Assembly (NCBI GenBank): GCA_024699325.1
Contig: JAILPS010000033.1
Location: 1-64,000 of the forward strand
DNA: 64,000 nt
Direction of reading: 5' to 3'
Source of the DNA: Lachnospiraceae bacterium
Lineage (GTDB): Bacteria > Bacillota > Clostridia > Lachnospirales > Lachnospiraceae
Position numbers and translations under genes: made by a program. Below are positions 16,547 through 25,362 of the stretch, one piece after another (the first letter of the stretch is position 1; each line of letters begins with the position of its first letter). The notes under the pieces are model-generated. The model had not been told where the DNA came from. It saw only the letters and a list, made by a program, of their open reading frames with translations, and did not search any database.

Positions 16547-18235
16547 TCACACAGCTCTGTTTTTAGAGCAAGTGAAATATATAATCTGATACTTCTCGGC
16601 GAGTTTTTTAAGAAATGCGGCTGCGGCCTCATATCTCACATCGTCAAAGTTAACGAAGGGGTCGTCCATTATGAGAAACGACTTCTCATCCGTGAACATG
16701 GCCTCGGCAAAGCTAAGTCTTAGAGCGATGCCGTAGAGATCCTTAATTCCCATGCTCTGGGTGTCCACCTCTCTTAATAATCCGCCCTCCTGTTTAAGAA
16801 CCTGCATCTGTGAATTCATGGAAAGTGTGGCTGTATGCCCCATCATTGACACAAAACTCAAGAAATATTTATACACATCGTCCTTATAGCGGTTTGTGAA
16901 GCTTTCGTTGGCGTCGGAGAGCATATCTCTGGTCAGTCTAACGAGTCTTATTTTCTCTCTAAGCTCCTCAATCTGCTCAGTTGTTTTGTCAACCTCTATA
17001 AGCAGCTCATCCCTTCTCTTCATCTTCTCAGAGATGTCGTCTAACTCACGGTTTAAACTTCCAATTCTTCCTGTGCAGTCGTCATAGCTTAAATCACCGC
17101 GGTTTTTAATCGACCTGTCGTATTTATCCCTGGCAGCCTCATACTGCAAATATTTTTCTTCGAGCTGATCATATTCCAAGCGCAAAGTTTTAAGGCTTAC
17201 AAGCGAGGAATCCTCTGACTTAGCCCCTCCAAAAACCAGGCCGCCTATGATTAACGCCGCCCCCAAAACGGCCAGGCATATGCCAACAGGCATAATTTCA
17301 GCAACTATCAAAACCACGGCAGCTAAAAGCGCCACCACGCCTAAAACCTCTAGCAACGCTCTAGTTGTCCTTCGCTTTTTCGCCTTCTCAGAAGAGGCCT
17401 CAATAAGCGCATCTATCTCGCTCATGGATAGCTTATCCACCTGTTTTTCGCGAAGCTTATCAAGCCTTAAAGCCTCCTCATCAGACAGTCTTAAGCTATC
17501 CATCTGACCAAAAATGATATTGCTCTTATTCGTCTCCTCCAGAATCTGCTTCTGTCTGTTCTGGTAATCCTCAAGCTCGCTCTGCTTGTTTATATATGTC
17601 TCATCCAGATATCTGTATCTCACAAGCTCTGTGTTAAGTTCATTAAGCTTGATGTTGAGATTGTGGCCCGTCTTCTTTTTTATATCAAAACTGTTTTTAG
17701 TCAGGAAATCGTCCAGCTTTTTGATGCCTGCCTTTGATTTATCCACGTCCCCTGAGACATCCGAAAGATTGCTGATTCTCGCCTTAATCCTGTCAGTCAG
17801 CTCCCCTTCACAGTCGTTTTGCGATATAAAAACACTCTTTTTAAACGACTGATCATCTAAAAGGAATATCTCCTCACCGAGATCCTTGCTGTAATCTCCT
17901 GACAAAAGCCCGGTTTCGTTGTCATACAGTTTAAATATGTCGCCCCCTGCAGTTTCTCCAAAAGTTTTATAGGCGACGTACTCCTTCCCCTCAGTCTCGA
18001 ATGTGATATTGCCGCCGTACACTCCGCCCTGCCAGGGTCTGTAAACATCCCTCTCCCTGTATATAGCTCTGGTTCCATCACCCTCAAAACCGTAGAGCAT
18101 AACCTTAATAAACGCCGCAAGGGTGGATTTGCCGGTGCCGTTTTCTGATACAAATATGTTTAATCCCTCGTCAAAGCTCAGGTCATAATTTGACAGGATG
18201 CCAAAATTATCTATGTGAAGTTTGATAAGTCTCAT
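16547..18235 (-). CDS. SMC/RecF-like AAA ATPase with two transmembrane helices (YhaN-like)
   Basis: The 562-residue ABC-type ATPase is of the SbcC/RecN/SMC class. The N-terminus MRLIKLHIDNFGILSNYDLS and Walker A SENGTGKST (30-38) are followed by a Q-loop region FISQND. A coiled coil (about 185-285) is interrupted by two hydrophobic helices (about 300-345, LLEVLGVVALLAAVVLIVAE and ICLAVLGAALIIGGLVF), then a second coil, and a C-terminal half with signature-like MGIKDLYGIALRLSFAEA and Walker B SFLIMDDPFVNFDD. It overlaps the SbcD-like gene by four bases. Together they look like a small YhaO/YhaN or SbcCD-type complex acting on DNA ends. The helices where the hinge or zinc hook would be are unusual and would place it at the membrane. 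Confidence 0.82.
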   Translation of the reverse strand: MRLIKLHIDNFGILSNYDLSFDEGLNIFVSENGTGKSTLAAFIKVMLYGFEGDGTRAIYRERDVYRPWQGGVYGGNITFETEGKEYVAYKTFGETAGGDIFKLYDNETGLLSGDYSKDLGEEIFLLDDQSFKKSVFISQNDCEGELTDRIKARISNLSDVSGDVDKSKAGIKKLDDFLTKNSFDIKKKTGHNLNIKLNELNTELVRYRYLDETYINKQSELEDYQNRQKQILEETNKSNIIFGQMDSLRLSDEEALRLDKLREKQVDKLSMSEIDALIEASSEKAKKRRTTRALLEVLGVVALLAAVVLIVAEIMPVGICLAVLGAALIIGGLVFGGAKSEDSSLVSLKTLRLEYDQLEEKYLQYEAARDKYDRSIKNRGDLSYDDCTGRIGSLNRELDDISEKMKRRDELLIEVDKTTEQIEELREKIRLVRLTRDMLSDANESFTNRYKDDVYKYFLSFVSMMGHTATLSMNSQMQVLKQEGGLLREVDTQSMGIKDLYGIALRLSFAEAMFTDEKSFLIMDDPFVNFDDVRYEAAAAFLKKLAEKYQIIYFTCSKNRAV

Positions 18236-19314
18236 TTGACATCCTCCCCTGCAAGCGCGCTAATTCCAAGTCTTATAATCTCTGACTTGTCATCCTCTGA
18301 TATGTCGTCCCTATCTAAAACCTTCCTGACAAATTCTCCTCTAAGGCTTTTGTCGTTGGCGAAGCTGTTGTAATCCACAAAAACCTTCGTCTCATCCTTA
18401 ACCTTTATGAAGAAGTAATCACCTGCAAATGATTCACAAACACCATCTATCGTGATTTTGGGGGCATCCACGGCTCTGCTTCCTGTAAGAATAATCTTAA
18501 CCATGTTTTTGCTATCAATAGAGGCCTCTGACAGCTCATCCCTTACCACATCTACAACCTGCACATCATCCATACAATCGCCAACGTCAACGCTCACCTC
18601 GTAGAGAGTTCTCTGCGATATATTCTCGAAGCTGTTGTCAATCTTATGGTTCCTAACGTCAATCTCTATAAGCGAAAAACCGTGCTCGCCGCATTCGTCG
18701 AAGCCTCTACCCTCCAGACATCCGCTGTAGCAGAATATACCCCTCGCGTCAAGCCTGGAAACCGTGTATTCATGAATATGTCCAAGCGCCATGTAGTCTA
18801 TGCCAAGATTCCTGTATTCTGAGAGGGCAATGCATTCTTTGTCCCTGTTGTTTCTATACTCCTGCGCCTGACCGTGAAGCACCACAATATTGACAGCGTC
18901 TCTGTTAAGGCTAAGCCCGTCAGGCCCGGCATCCGCCCTCTCGCAGCCCCAGATGTCAACGCCATTCAGACTGTAGTGAGTCCACTCATCTCCAAATGTG
19001 TGGAGGTTTGAGGGAGACTGCGCCTCCTTAAACACCTCGGCCGCGTCGTGGTTTCCGCGAAGATAGTAGAATTCTATGGAGGGATTGTTTAGAATGGCAT
19101 CCCTCACAGTGTTCTTAGCTTCCTTGCTGACAGTTTTTTTGTCAAACAGATCACCAGCTATAATCACAGCCTCCACGCCTTTTTCCACAGCGTAGTCAAT
19201 CATTTTCCTGAATGTCATGAGCAGCTCAAAACGTCTCTTTGCGGCAAACTTCTCGTCAAGATGTGTCTCCATCTTAGAGTCCAGATGCAGATCTGCACAG
19301 TGAATTATCTTCAT
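18232..19314 (-). CDS. SbcD/YhaO-like DNA-repair metallophosphoesterase
   Basis: The 360-residue protein belongs to the Mre11/SbcD group. Phosphoesterase motifs appear in order: MKIIHCADLHLDSKM, IIAGDLFDKK, YYLRGNHD, IVVLHGQAQEY and MALGHIHEY. These bind two metal ions and cut DNA ends or hairpins. The C-terminal part (about 240-360) would be the capping and partner-binding region. The ATG at 19314 starts the conserved phosphoesterase motif directly; a 19-residue hydrophobic upstream extension in frame crosses the promoter and is rejected. Its last bases overlap the start of the ATPase gene (ATGA), which supports a two-subunit nuclease-ATPase complex. Confidence 0.88.
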   Translation of the reverse strand: MKIIHCADLHLDSKMETHLDEKFAAKRRFELLMTFRKMIDYAVEKGVEAVIIAGDLFDKKTVSKEAKNTVRDAILNNPSIEFYYLRGNHDAAEVFKEAQSPSNLHTFGDEWTHYSLNGVDIWGCERADAGPDGLSLNRDAVNIVVLHGQAQEYRNNRDKECIALSEYRNLGIDYMALGHIHEYTVSRLDARGIFCYSGCLEGRGFDECGEHGFSLIEIDVRNHKIDNSFENISQRTLYEVSVDVGDCMDDVQVVDVVRDELSEASIDSKNMVKIILTGSRAVDAPKITIDGVCESFAGDYFFIKVKDETKVFVDYNSFANDKSLRGEFVRKVLDRDDISEDDKSEIIRLGISALAGEDVK

Positions 19315-19342
19315 AAAAACCCCCGAAAATATTGATAGGATA

Positions 19343-19371
19343 ATTATAATATTTTGAATGCCCCCCGTCAA
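19343..19371 (-). promoter_or_regulatory. Sigma-A promoter of the SbcD-like/ATPase operon
   Basis: TTGACG (19366-19371), 17-base spacer and perfect TATAAT (19343-19348) on the minus strand, giving a leader of about 20 bases before the ATG at 19314. Confidence 0.75.
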
Positions 19372-19401
19372 CAGTTTCGCACATCAGTTCGCAGTTATGG
19401 C

Positions 19402-19429
19402 ATAAAAATGGGACACCCTCGGGTGTCCC
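19402..19429 (-). terminator. Rho-independent terminator after thrH
   Basis: Perfect 9-bp stem GGGACACCC (19410-19418) and GGGTGTCCC (19421-19429) with a two-base gap, followed on the minus strand by ATTTTTAT. It sits six bases past the thrH stop codon. Confidence 0.9.
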
Positions 19430-19435
19430 AAACAG

Positions 19436-20038
19436 TTACAGTATTGCCTTCTTAAATGCTCCCATGAGCTCGTCATATGTCTCATAAGCGCAGAGGTTAG
19501 GATAATCAGCCTTAATCTTCTCTGTGGTTCTGAATAAGAAACCATCCTTGCTGGCGTTAATCATGCCTAAATCGTTGAAACTGTCGCCTGTAGCAACAGT
19601 CTCATAGCCGATTGACTGAAGAGCCTTAACGGTTGTGAGCTTGCTCTGCTCGCATCTCATCTTGAAGCCTGTTATCTCTCCGTCAGGAGCAACTTCAAGC
19701 TCGTTGCAGAAGATTGTCGGCATGCCGAGCTTCTTCATGAGAGGGCCTGCAAACTGGCTGAAGGTATCGCTTATGATGATAACCTGTGTGAAGCTTCTAA
19801 GCTCGTCCAAAAACTCCTTGGCGCCTGGAAGCGGATCAATCTTAGCTATGGTGTCCTGAATCTCCTTCAGCCCAAGACCGTGCTCCTTAAGAATTCCAAT
19901 TCTCCACTTCATCAGCTTATCATAATCGGGCTCGTCCCTGGTTGTTCTCTTAAGCTCAGGGATACCGCTCGCCTCAGCAAAAGCTATCCAAATCTCAGGC
20001 ACTAAAACGCCTTCCAAATCCAAACATGCAATATACAT
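19436..20038 (-). CDS. thrH: Bifunctional phosphoserine phosphatase/homoserine phosphotransferase ThrH
   Basis: The 200-residue HAD enzyme dephosphorylates phosphoserine and can pass the phosphate to homoserine. The first motif is CLDLEGVLVPEIWIAFAE, with DLEG in place of the usual DxDGT, a hallmark of ThrH. Motif II is IIISDTFSQF, the conserved Lys is in the CEQSKLTTVKAL region, and the last motif is ATGDSFNDLGMI. The length matches the family. It is cytosolic. It is the last gene of an operon with DUF1846, GH9 and PutP genes, an odd setting for a serine/threonine pathway enzyme, and is followed by a strong terminator. Confidence 0.9.
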   Translation of the reverse strand: MYIACLDLEGVLVPEIWIAFAEASGIPELKRTTRDEPDYDKLMKWRIGILKEHGLGLKEIQDTIAKIDPLPGAKEFLDELRSFTQVIIISDTFSQFAGPLMKKLGMPTIFCNELEVAPDGEITGFKMRCEQSKLTTVKALQSIGYETVATGDSFNDLGMINASKDGFLFRTTEKIKADYPNLCAYETYDELMGAFKKAIL

Positions 20039-20072
20039 ATGATTCCTTTCTACGGCAAATATGCCAAACTGG

Positions 20073-21533
20073 TTATTCCGGATCGACGTAGCTAACCGCC
20101 TCGTCGAACAGGTCGGTCACTTCCTTAGATGGCGCGGCCGTAGCCAATGATACTATAATTGAAACGATAAGTCCAGCGAAAAATCCAGGAATAATCTCGT
20201 AAATACCTAAGCCAATCCACATAAGCCATACGATATCCACCACAGCACCTGTCACGATACCTGCGACAGTTCCCGCAAAATTCATTCTCTTCCAGTAGAG
20301 ACTTAAGAGGATTGCAGGGCCAAATGCTGCGCCAAACAGTCCCCAGGCATTCTCAACCAGGTCCATGATTGAGCCCGCATTTGGATTGAGGGCGATAAAC
20401 ATAGCCACAAGAGAGATGGCTAAAACCACGATACGGCCTACCCAGATCATCTCCTTGTCAGAGCTCTTGTCCTTCCTGATAACAGGCTTATAAACATCTG
20501 CCGCAAATGCTGATGACGCGGCGAGAAGCTGGCTGTCAGCGGTTGACATAGATGCCGCAAGAACTGCAGAGAGAAGAAGTCCTGAGACTAATGCAGGGAA
20601 AATCTCTCTGACCATATTTACAAATACAAGTGAGCCGTCAACAACATCCTGATACTCAGATGATGGAAGATATAATCTTCCGATGATGCCGATGATTGCG
20701 GCAAACACAAGAATTAAGGTAGTCCATGAAACTGCGATAACTCCACTCTTCTTGATCTCCTTGGAAGATCTGATGGACATGAAGCGCACGATAATGTGTG
20801 GCATACCGAAGTATCCAAGTCCCCAGCCAAGTCCTGAAACCATGGTCTTCCAGTCGGCAAGAGGGTTCCAGTAATCTGCTGGAAGCTCGCCCGCTTTCGC
20901 AAAGTCCGTAAGGTTTACAGCGAATATTGGAGCGATAAGCATTGCGCCAAGTATCAGAAGTCCCTGGAAGAAGTCCGTCCAGCAAACAGCTGAGAAGCCG
21001 CCGAGGAAGGTGTAGCTTATGATTACAACTGCAGCCAAATACATGGCGACAGTGGTGTCAAGTCCTATAACCTTGTTAAAAAGTGTTCCGCAGGCTTTGA
21101 TTGAAGAAGCCGCATAAACTGTGTAGGCGATTAAGAAAACCACAGCACAGATAATCTGAAGCGCCTTAGAGCTTGACAGGAAACGGTTGGTTAGATACTG
21201 AGGTATCGTAATCGAATCCTTCGCCTTGATTGAAAAATTGTGAAGTCTCTTTGCCTCAAAAATCCAGCTGAGTGTATAGCCGATTAACAGTCCTACTGCT
21301 ATCCACACCTTGCCCAGACCTGCGGCAAAAATAGATGTTGGAAGTCCCATTAAAACCCACGCGCTCATGTCCGATGCGCCGGCACTTAAGGCCGTTACGA
21401 AGGGTCCCATTTTTCTTCCGCCTAAGAAGTAAGTCTTCTCTCCACCAGTCTTAGTCTTGATGAAGAAGTATACGCCGATGCCTATCATGAAGGCCAGATA
21501 TACGACGAATACTGCAACCTCGCTATAGTTCAT
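20073..21533 (-). CDS. putP: Sodium/proline symporter PutP
   Basis: The 486-residue member of the solute:sodium symporter family has about 13 hydrophobic segments. The N-terminus YSEVAVFVVYLAFMIGIGVYFF, the LSAGASDMSAWVLMGLP loop, the SSF signature region YTFLGGFSAVCWTDFFQG and the STADSQLLAASSAFAADVYK block all match PutP, which imports proline with Na+. Specificity for proline is inferred from overall likeness. It lies 33 bases after the GH9 gene and 34 before thrH, so it seems co-transcribed. With the sodium antiporter at 4664, it suggests sodium-coupled transport matters in this organism. Confidence 0.9.
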   Translation of the reverse strand: MNYSEVAVFVVYLAFMIGIGVYFFIKTKTGGEKTYFLGGRKMGPFVTALSAGASDMSAWVLMGLPTSIFAAGLGKVWIAVGLLIGYTLSWIFEAKRLHNFSIKAKDSITIPQYLTNRFLSSSKALQIICAVVFLIAYTVYAASSIKACGTLFNKVIGLDTTVAMYLAAVVIISYTFLGGFSAVCWTDFFQGLLILGAMLIAPIFAVNLTDFAKAGELPADYWNPLADWKTMVSGLGWGLGYFGMPHIIVRFMSIRSSKEIKKSGVIAVSWTTLILVFAAIIGIIGRLYLPSSEYQDVVDGSLVFVNMVREIFPALVSGLLLSAVLAASMSTADSQLLAASSAFAADVYKPVIRKDKSSDKEMIWVGRIVVLAISLVAMFIALNPNAGSIMDLVENAWGLFGAAFGPAILLSLYWKRMNFAGTVAGIVTGAVVDIVWLMWIGLGIYEIIPGFFAGLIVSIIVSLATAAPSKEVTDLFDEAVSYVDPE

Positions 21534-21566
21534 ATTCTCCTCCTTATAATCATTAAAAACTATAGT

Positions 21567-23225
21567 TTAATTAAGAAAATGCTTGGATTCCACGTACGCA
21601 ATAAGGAAAATCATCGGAGAATTCCAATATATCGTGACCTCATTGAGAGAGTAGAATCTTACATCATCAATATAGCATTTCATCGGGGGTATATCCTTAA
21701 ACTTGCCTTCTAGCTGCCACTCCACAGGCTCCTTGTTAGGTCCACCGACAACATATCCGGGGATCACATCGTCTACTCTGTCGGCAAATGCTGTCCTTAG
21801 GTGCGGGTTCTTAACATAATTCGTTCCCACACCAGTGACATAGCTTATGCCGAGAGGGTTAACGCCCACCATGTAGTCAATGTGGTGGTAAATCGCCTGG
21901 TCGTATTTGTATGTGTTGTTAAACTGGGCAGCTATCGCCATCTGGCACGCGTTGGTTATCATAAACATGTTGCTTCCCCAGTGGAAGTCATGCTCTCTTA
22001 AAGACACGCCGTAACCGCCCTCGTTGCACTTAAGAAGAAGCGCGTCGGCCCTGGCTGTGAAGTCAGACCTGAAACGGTTGGTTATGTCGTTGTACTCCTC
22101 GTGGTGTTCGCACAGCCATCCAAGAGCCGCCAGACCGCCAACCTGGGCATATCCAAGGGCGACGGTGTTGATCTCTCCCAAGAGGAAATACTTCACATCT
22201 GCGAGATACCCCGCCTCGCCGGTCTTGTTATACAGCTCAACCGCAGCCCACAGTCTGTTGTCCTGATCGCCGTTCTCGCCGTACTCTCCTGTTGTGCATC
22301 CTTCAGGGTTCTTAAACTCTGTGAATTTAGGGTTCTTGGTGAGCCATGCGTAGGCCTTCTCGGCCGCCTTCTCAAGCTCTATCGCAAAAGCATTGTCAAA
22401 TCTTACAAACACCTGTGAGGCCAGGGCGCATACTGCTGCAAAATCAGCCGTCGCAACGCTTGACACAGGGAATATGTACATCTGTCCGCTGTCGTGCTCA
22501 GGCATCACGAAGAATGCATGCTCCTTCGTGGTCTGCTTGTGGTAAACCGCGCCGTCCTCGCGCTGCATCTGTAGCATCCACTTAAGCTCATAGCGTATCT
22601 CCTCTATGAAGCTTCTGCCCATGGTTCCCTTCTCAGGAATGTTCAGATCCACCTTGTTGAAGCTCTTGTCAAAGAGCTTATATGCGTAGAGAAGATGTGC
22701 AACTGCAGTCGCTCCCGCTGTGACATATCTTCCGTAGTCTCCCGCGTCATGCCAGCCGCCGACAACTAACTTCTCTACACTCTCGTCCTCCCAGAGCCTG
22801 CTGGGCTTGGTGTGGCATGCAGGGTGAATGAACTTCCCCGCAAACTCTCTTCTTAGCTCACAGCCGCATCTCTGATAGTAGTATGATTTGAGGAGGGCGT
22901 TAAATGCACTCTCGTGAAGGCCCTCCTTCACCTCAAACTCCAGGGACTCTCCCGCCTCGCACACGAAGTGGTATTTGCCCTTCTTGGTGAAGCCTGAGAA
23001 GTCAATAGTGCTGACCTCGTCGCCTGAAACCTTATCCAGACCGTAATACCTTGGGATGCCGTTCCAGACATAGTTGCCGTTCTCGTCGACAAGATACACC
23101 GCATGAGCCCTGCCCTTTATGATAGCGCGCTTGTAATCTCTTGGATTGTAGCCAATCTGATTGATCATCACGCCCTTGTCGGTCTCGTGAAGTTTAAATT
23201 CTGCACTGTTAAAATTATCCGCCAT
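21567..23225 (-). CDS. Intracellular GH9 glucanase/cellodextrinase with N-terminal Ig-like domain
   Basis: The 552-residue glycoside hydrolase has a CelD-type immunoglobulin-like domain (about 15-100, from GVMINQIGYNPRDYKRAIIK) and a family 9 catalytic domain. GGWHDAGDYGRYV holds the nucleophile-side aspartates, the GVNPLGISYVTGVGTNYV block precedes PHLRTAF, and NEVTIYWNSPMIFLIAY carries the general-acid Glu. No signal peptide or binding module is present, so it should act in the cytosol on imported cellodextrins. This matches the layout known for the Butyrivibrio fibrisolvens cellodextrinase type. It starts ten bases after the DUF1846 stop. The canonical HHR near the active site reads PHLR here, a small deviation. 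Confidence 0.92.
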   Translation of the reverse strand: MADNFNSAEFKLHETDKGVMINQIGYNPRDYKRAIIKGRAHAVYLVDENGNYVWNGIPRYYGLDKVSGDEVSTIDFSGFTKKGKYHFVCEAGESLEFEVKEGLHESAFNALLKSYYYQRCGCELRREFAGKFIHPACHTKPSRLWEDESVEKLVVGGWHDAGDYGRYVTAGATAVAHLLYAYKLFDKSFNKVDLNIPEKGTMGRSFIEEIRYELKWMLQMQREDGAVYHKQTTKEHAFFVMPEHDSGQMYIFPVSSVATADFAAVCALASQVFVRFDNAFAIELEKAAEKAYAWLTKNPKFTEFKNPEGCTTGEYGENGDQDNRLWAAVELYNKTGEAGYLADVKYFLLGEINTVALGYAQVGGLAALGWLCEHHEEYNDITNRFRSDFTARADALLLKCNEGGYGVSLREHDFHWGSNMFMITNACQMAIAAQFNNTYKYDQAIYHHIDYMVGVNPLGISYVTGVGTNYVKNPHLRTAFADRVDDVIPGYVVGGPNKEPVEWQLEGKFKDIPPMKCYIDDVRFYSLNEVTIYWNSPMIFLIAYVESKHFLN

Positions 23226-23234
23226 AGTATTTTC

Positions 23235-24722
23235 CTATCTCTTATGATAAATTTTGTCCGATGTTTCGTATTTAGGTTCGCTTGTCAGGTTGATGCCAAG
23301 CTTTTTAAATGTCTGCTCATCCACAAATGAGAGGAGCACTGAGGAATGTGCCTCGCAGCCCTTGAGCTTAGCGAGCATGTTCATGGCCTTCTCAGCCATG
23401 GTGTTGTTGGCCGCTGATATGGACAGCGCGATAAGTGTCTCATCCGTGTGAAGTCTGGGGTTCTTGCTTCCCAGATAATCTGTCTTAAGCTTCTGGATTG
23501 GCTCGATTGCGCTTCTGGCGATGAGCTTATCCTCGTCGTTGATGCCTGCGAGTGTCTTAAGAGCATTAAGTAGCGCCGCTGATGCAGCTCCGAGAAGGTC
23601 GCTTGTCTTACCTGTCACAATCCTTCCGTCGGGAAGCTCGATTGCAAATGCGGGATGTCCGGTCTCCTCCTCCTTCACGAGTGAAGCTCCGATAACAGGT
23701 CTTGAATTCCTGTCAATTCCAGCCTGCTTCATGAGAAGCTCAAGCTTAAGGCGGTCATCCTTAGATTCGCCTGTCCTCTTCTGCTCGCATAAACACTTAT
23801 AATATCTTCTGATAATCTCCTGTCTGGAAGCCTCCTGGCATACCTCGTCGTCGATTATGCAGTTGCCAGCCATGTTGACGCCCATGTCCGTAGGTGACTT
23901 ATATGGGCTCTTGCCCGCGATAAGCTCAAACATGGCATTCACAACAGGGAATATCTCGATGTCTCTGTTATAGTTGACCGTGGTCTTGCCGTATGCCTCT
24001 AGGTGGAACGGGTCGATCATGTTCACGTCGTTTAAGTCAGCTGTAGCAGCCTCGTATGCGAGGTTCACACAGTGCTTAAGCGGCAGGTTCCATATTGGAA
24101 ATGTCTCAAACTTAGCGTAGCCTGCCTTCACGCCCCTCTTGTATTCATGATAGAGCTGTGACAGACATGTAGCCATCTTGCCGCTTCCAGGACCTGGCGC
24201 CGTAATCACAACGAGAGGTCTCGTGGTCTCGATATATTCGTTTTTGCCGTAGCCCTCATCGGAAACGATAAACTCAGGGTTTCCTGGATATCCTGGTATC
24301 TTATAATGTCTGTAGGATTTGATGCCAAGCTTTAGGAGTCTCTCCTGAAAACTTACAGCCGAGGGCTGACCTGAGAACTTCGTAAGGCATACACTTCCCA
24401 CATAGAGTCCGATGTTTCTGAACTCGTCGATAAGTCTCAAAACATCCATGTCATATGTTATGCCGTAGTCGCCTCTTATCTTGTTAGATTCGATATCCTC
24501 TGCGCTGATTACCACGACAATCTCTGCCTGATCCTTAATCTGTAAAAGCATCTGAAGCTTGCTGTCAGGCTTAAATCCGGGCAGAACCCTCGACGCGTGA
24601 TAGTCGTCAAACAACTTGCCGCCAAACTCTAAGTAGAGCTTATTGTCAAACTGGGCAATCCTCTCCTTGATGTGCTCTGACTGCATTTTGAGGTATTTGT
24701 CGTTGTCAAATCCGATTTTCAT
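23235..24722 (-). CDS. DUF1846 family protein
   Basis: The 495-residue cytosolic protein fits DUF1846, a family widespread in Firmicutes with known fold but no proven function. Recognisable stretches are the start MKIGFDNDKYLKMQSEHI, YLEFGGKLFDDYHASRVLPGF, VITAPGPGSGKMATCLSQLYH (a P-loop-like glycine-rich segment) and FPIWNLPLKHCVNLAYEAAT. The GPGSGKMAT segment could bind a phosphate, but this is inference. It is the first gene of the operon with GH9, putP and thrH, directly behind a near-consensus promoter. Nothing in its sequence links it to cellulose use. Confidence 0.92.
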   Translation of the reverse strand: MKIGFDNDKYLKMQSEHIKERIAQFDNKLYLEFGGKLFDDYHASRVLPGFKPDSKLQMLLQIKDQAEIVVVISAEDIESNKIRGDYGITYDMDVLRLIDEFRNIGLYVGSVCLTKFSGQPSAVSFQERLLKLGIKSYRHYKIPGYPGNPEFIVSDEGYGKNEYIETTRPLVVITAPGPGSGKMATCLSQLYHEYKRGVKAGYAKFETFPIWNLPLKHCVNLAYEAATADLNDVNMIDPFHLEAYGKTTVNYNRDIEIFPVVNAMFELIAGKSPYKSPTDMGVNMAGNCIIDDEVCQEASRQEIIRRYYKCLCEQKRTGESKDDRLKLELLMKQAGIDRNSRPVIGASLVKEEETGHPAFAIELPDGRIVTGKTSDLLGAASAALLNALKTLAGINDEDKLIARSAIEPIQKLKTDYLGSKNPRLHTDETLIALSISAANNTMAEKAMNMLAKLKGCEAHSSVLLSFVDEQTFKKLGINLTSEPKYETSDKIYHKR

Positions 24723-24780
24723 TTTCCACTCTTTCCCACTCTAAAATACGAGTGTCTGTCAATAAACAATAATCTGTTAT

Positions 24781-24809
24781 ATTTTATCAAAAGAGCATTT
24801 ATGTGTCAA
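24781..24809 (-). promoter_or_regulatory. Sigma-A promoter of the DUF1846-GH9-putP-thrH operon
   Basis: Perfect TTGACA (24804-24809), 17-base spacer and TAAAAT (24781-24786) on the minus strand. The leader of about 50 bases contains repeated CACTC/GAGTG words (24727-24755) that could form a small stem. Confidence 0.7.
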
Positions 24810-24828
24810 CAAGACATCTGTGATTCAC

Positions 24829-24866
24829 GCAAAAAAAACGCTTCGGAGAAGTTCCTCCAAAGCGTT
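24829..24866 (-). terminator. Rho-independent terminator after the EF-Tu-domain-like gene
   Basis: Stem AACGCTT (24837-24843) with AAGCGTT (24860-24866) and an inner GGAG/CTCC pair; on the minus strand eight T residues follow. It lies about 16 bases past the stop codon of the 113-residue protein. Confidence 0.9.
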
Positions 24867-24882
24867 ATAAAACTAAGAAATA

Positions 24883-25224
24883 TTACTCAATTTTTTCGAA
24901 GATACCATATCCTCTGAAGCCGCGGCCGTTGACCTTGGCATAGATTGAAACCTGCTGACCGTCAGCTGCCTCTGTTACAGGCTTACCCTCGAGATCATAC
25001 ATCTCTGCAACCTCGATGATAAAATCTGTTGAGTTGTCGGCCATCTTACAGTAATCTCCAACCTTAAGAACACCAAATCTAACCTTACCTACAACTCCGT
25101 TGGATGAAAGACCACTTGGTACAAAATACGTGTGATTAGGGCTTAAATTGTACTTTACAATGTCGTCTTCTGTTTCGTCCTTCTTATCGTTGTTCTTTTT
25201 CTTAAAAACATCAAATAAACCCAT
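24883..25224 (-). CDS. Small protein resembling a free-standing EF-Tu domain 2 beta barrel
   Basis: I do not recognise a named family. The 113 residues start with a short amphipathic MGLFDVFKKK and a charged linker to about residue 25. The rest reads like the beta barrel of translation GTPases: VVGKVRFGVLKVGDYCKMAD (45-64) parallels the GRVERGxLKVGDEV strand-turn-strand, and EAADGQQVSIYAKV (85-98) parallels the AGDNVGLLLRG strand. No GTPase domain is attached. The gene stands alone, with its own promoter and terminator. It could bind RNA or a protein partner; this is inference from the fold pattern only. The coding call itself is firm. Confidence 0.7.
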   Translation of the reverse strand: MGLFDVFKKKNNDKKDETEDDIVKYNLSPNHTYFVPSGLSSNGVVGKVRFGVLKVGDYCKMADNSTDFIIEVAEMYDLEGKPVTEAADGQQVSIYAKVNGRGFRGYGIFEKIE

Positions 25225-25256
25225 GACTACACCTCACAAAAATTTGTATTGACATA

Positions 25257-25284
25257 ATTTTAACATATTATTTTTATTATTCAA
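25257..25284 (-). promoter_or_regulatory. Sigma-A promoter of the EF-Tu-domain-like gene
   Basis: TTGAAT (25279-25284), 16-base spacer and TAAAAT (25257-25262) on the minus strand, in a very AT-rich stretch. GAGGTG follows as a ribosome site just before the ATG. Confidence 0.5.
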
Positions 25285-25362
25285 GACAATTTTAGAAAAA
25301 AATGTATAAAACTACGCATCATGCCCCAAGCATTCGCATGAGGTATATTTTAGGGGTTATTT

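Noticed and set aside
19315..19371. Longer start of the SbcD-like gene giving a hydrophobic N-terminus
   Set aside because: The extension covers the -10 and -35 boxes, and the conserved phosphoesterase motif begins at the ATG at 19314, so it is not a signal peptide.
25300..25362. Terminator after the pyridoxamine kinase gene
   Set aside because: Only weak 6-bp arms (TCATGC/GCATGA) with no T run directly after them; not convincing.
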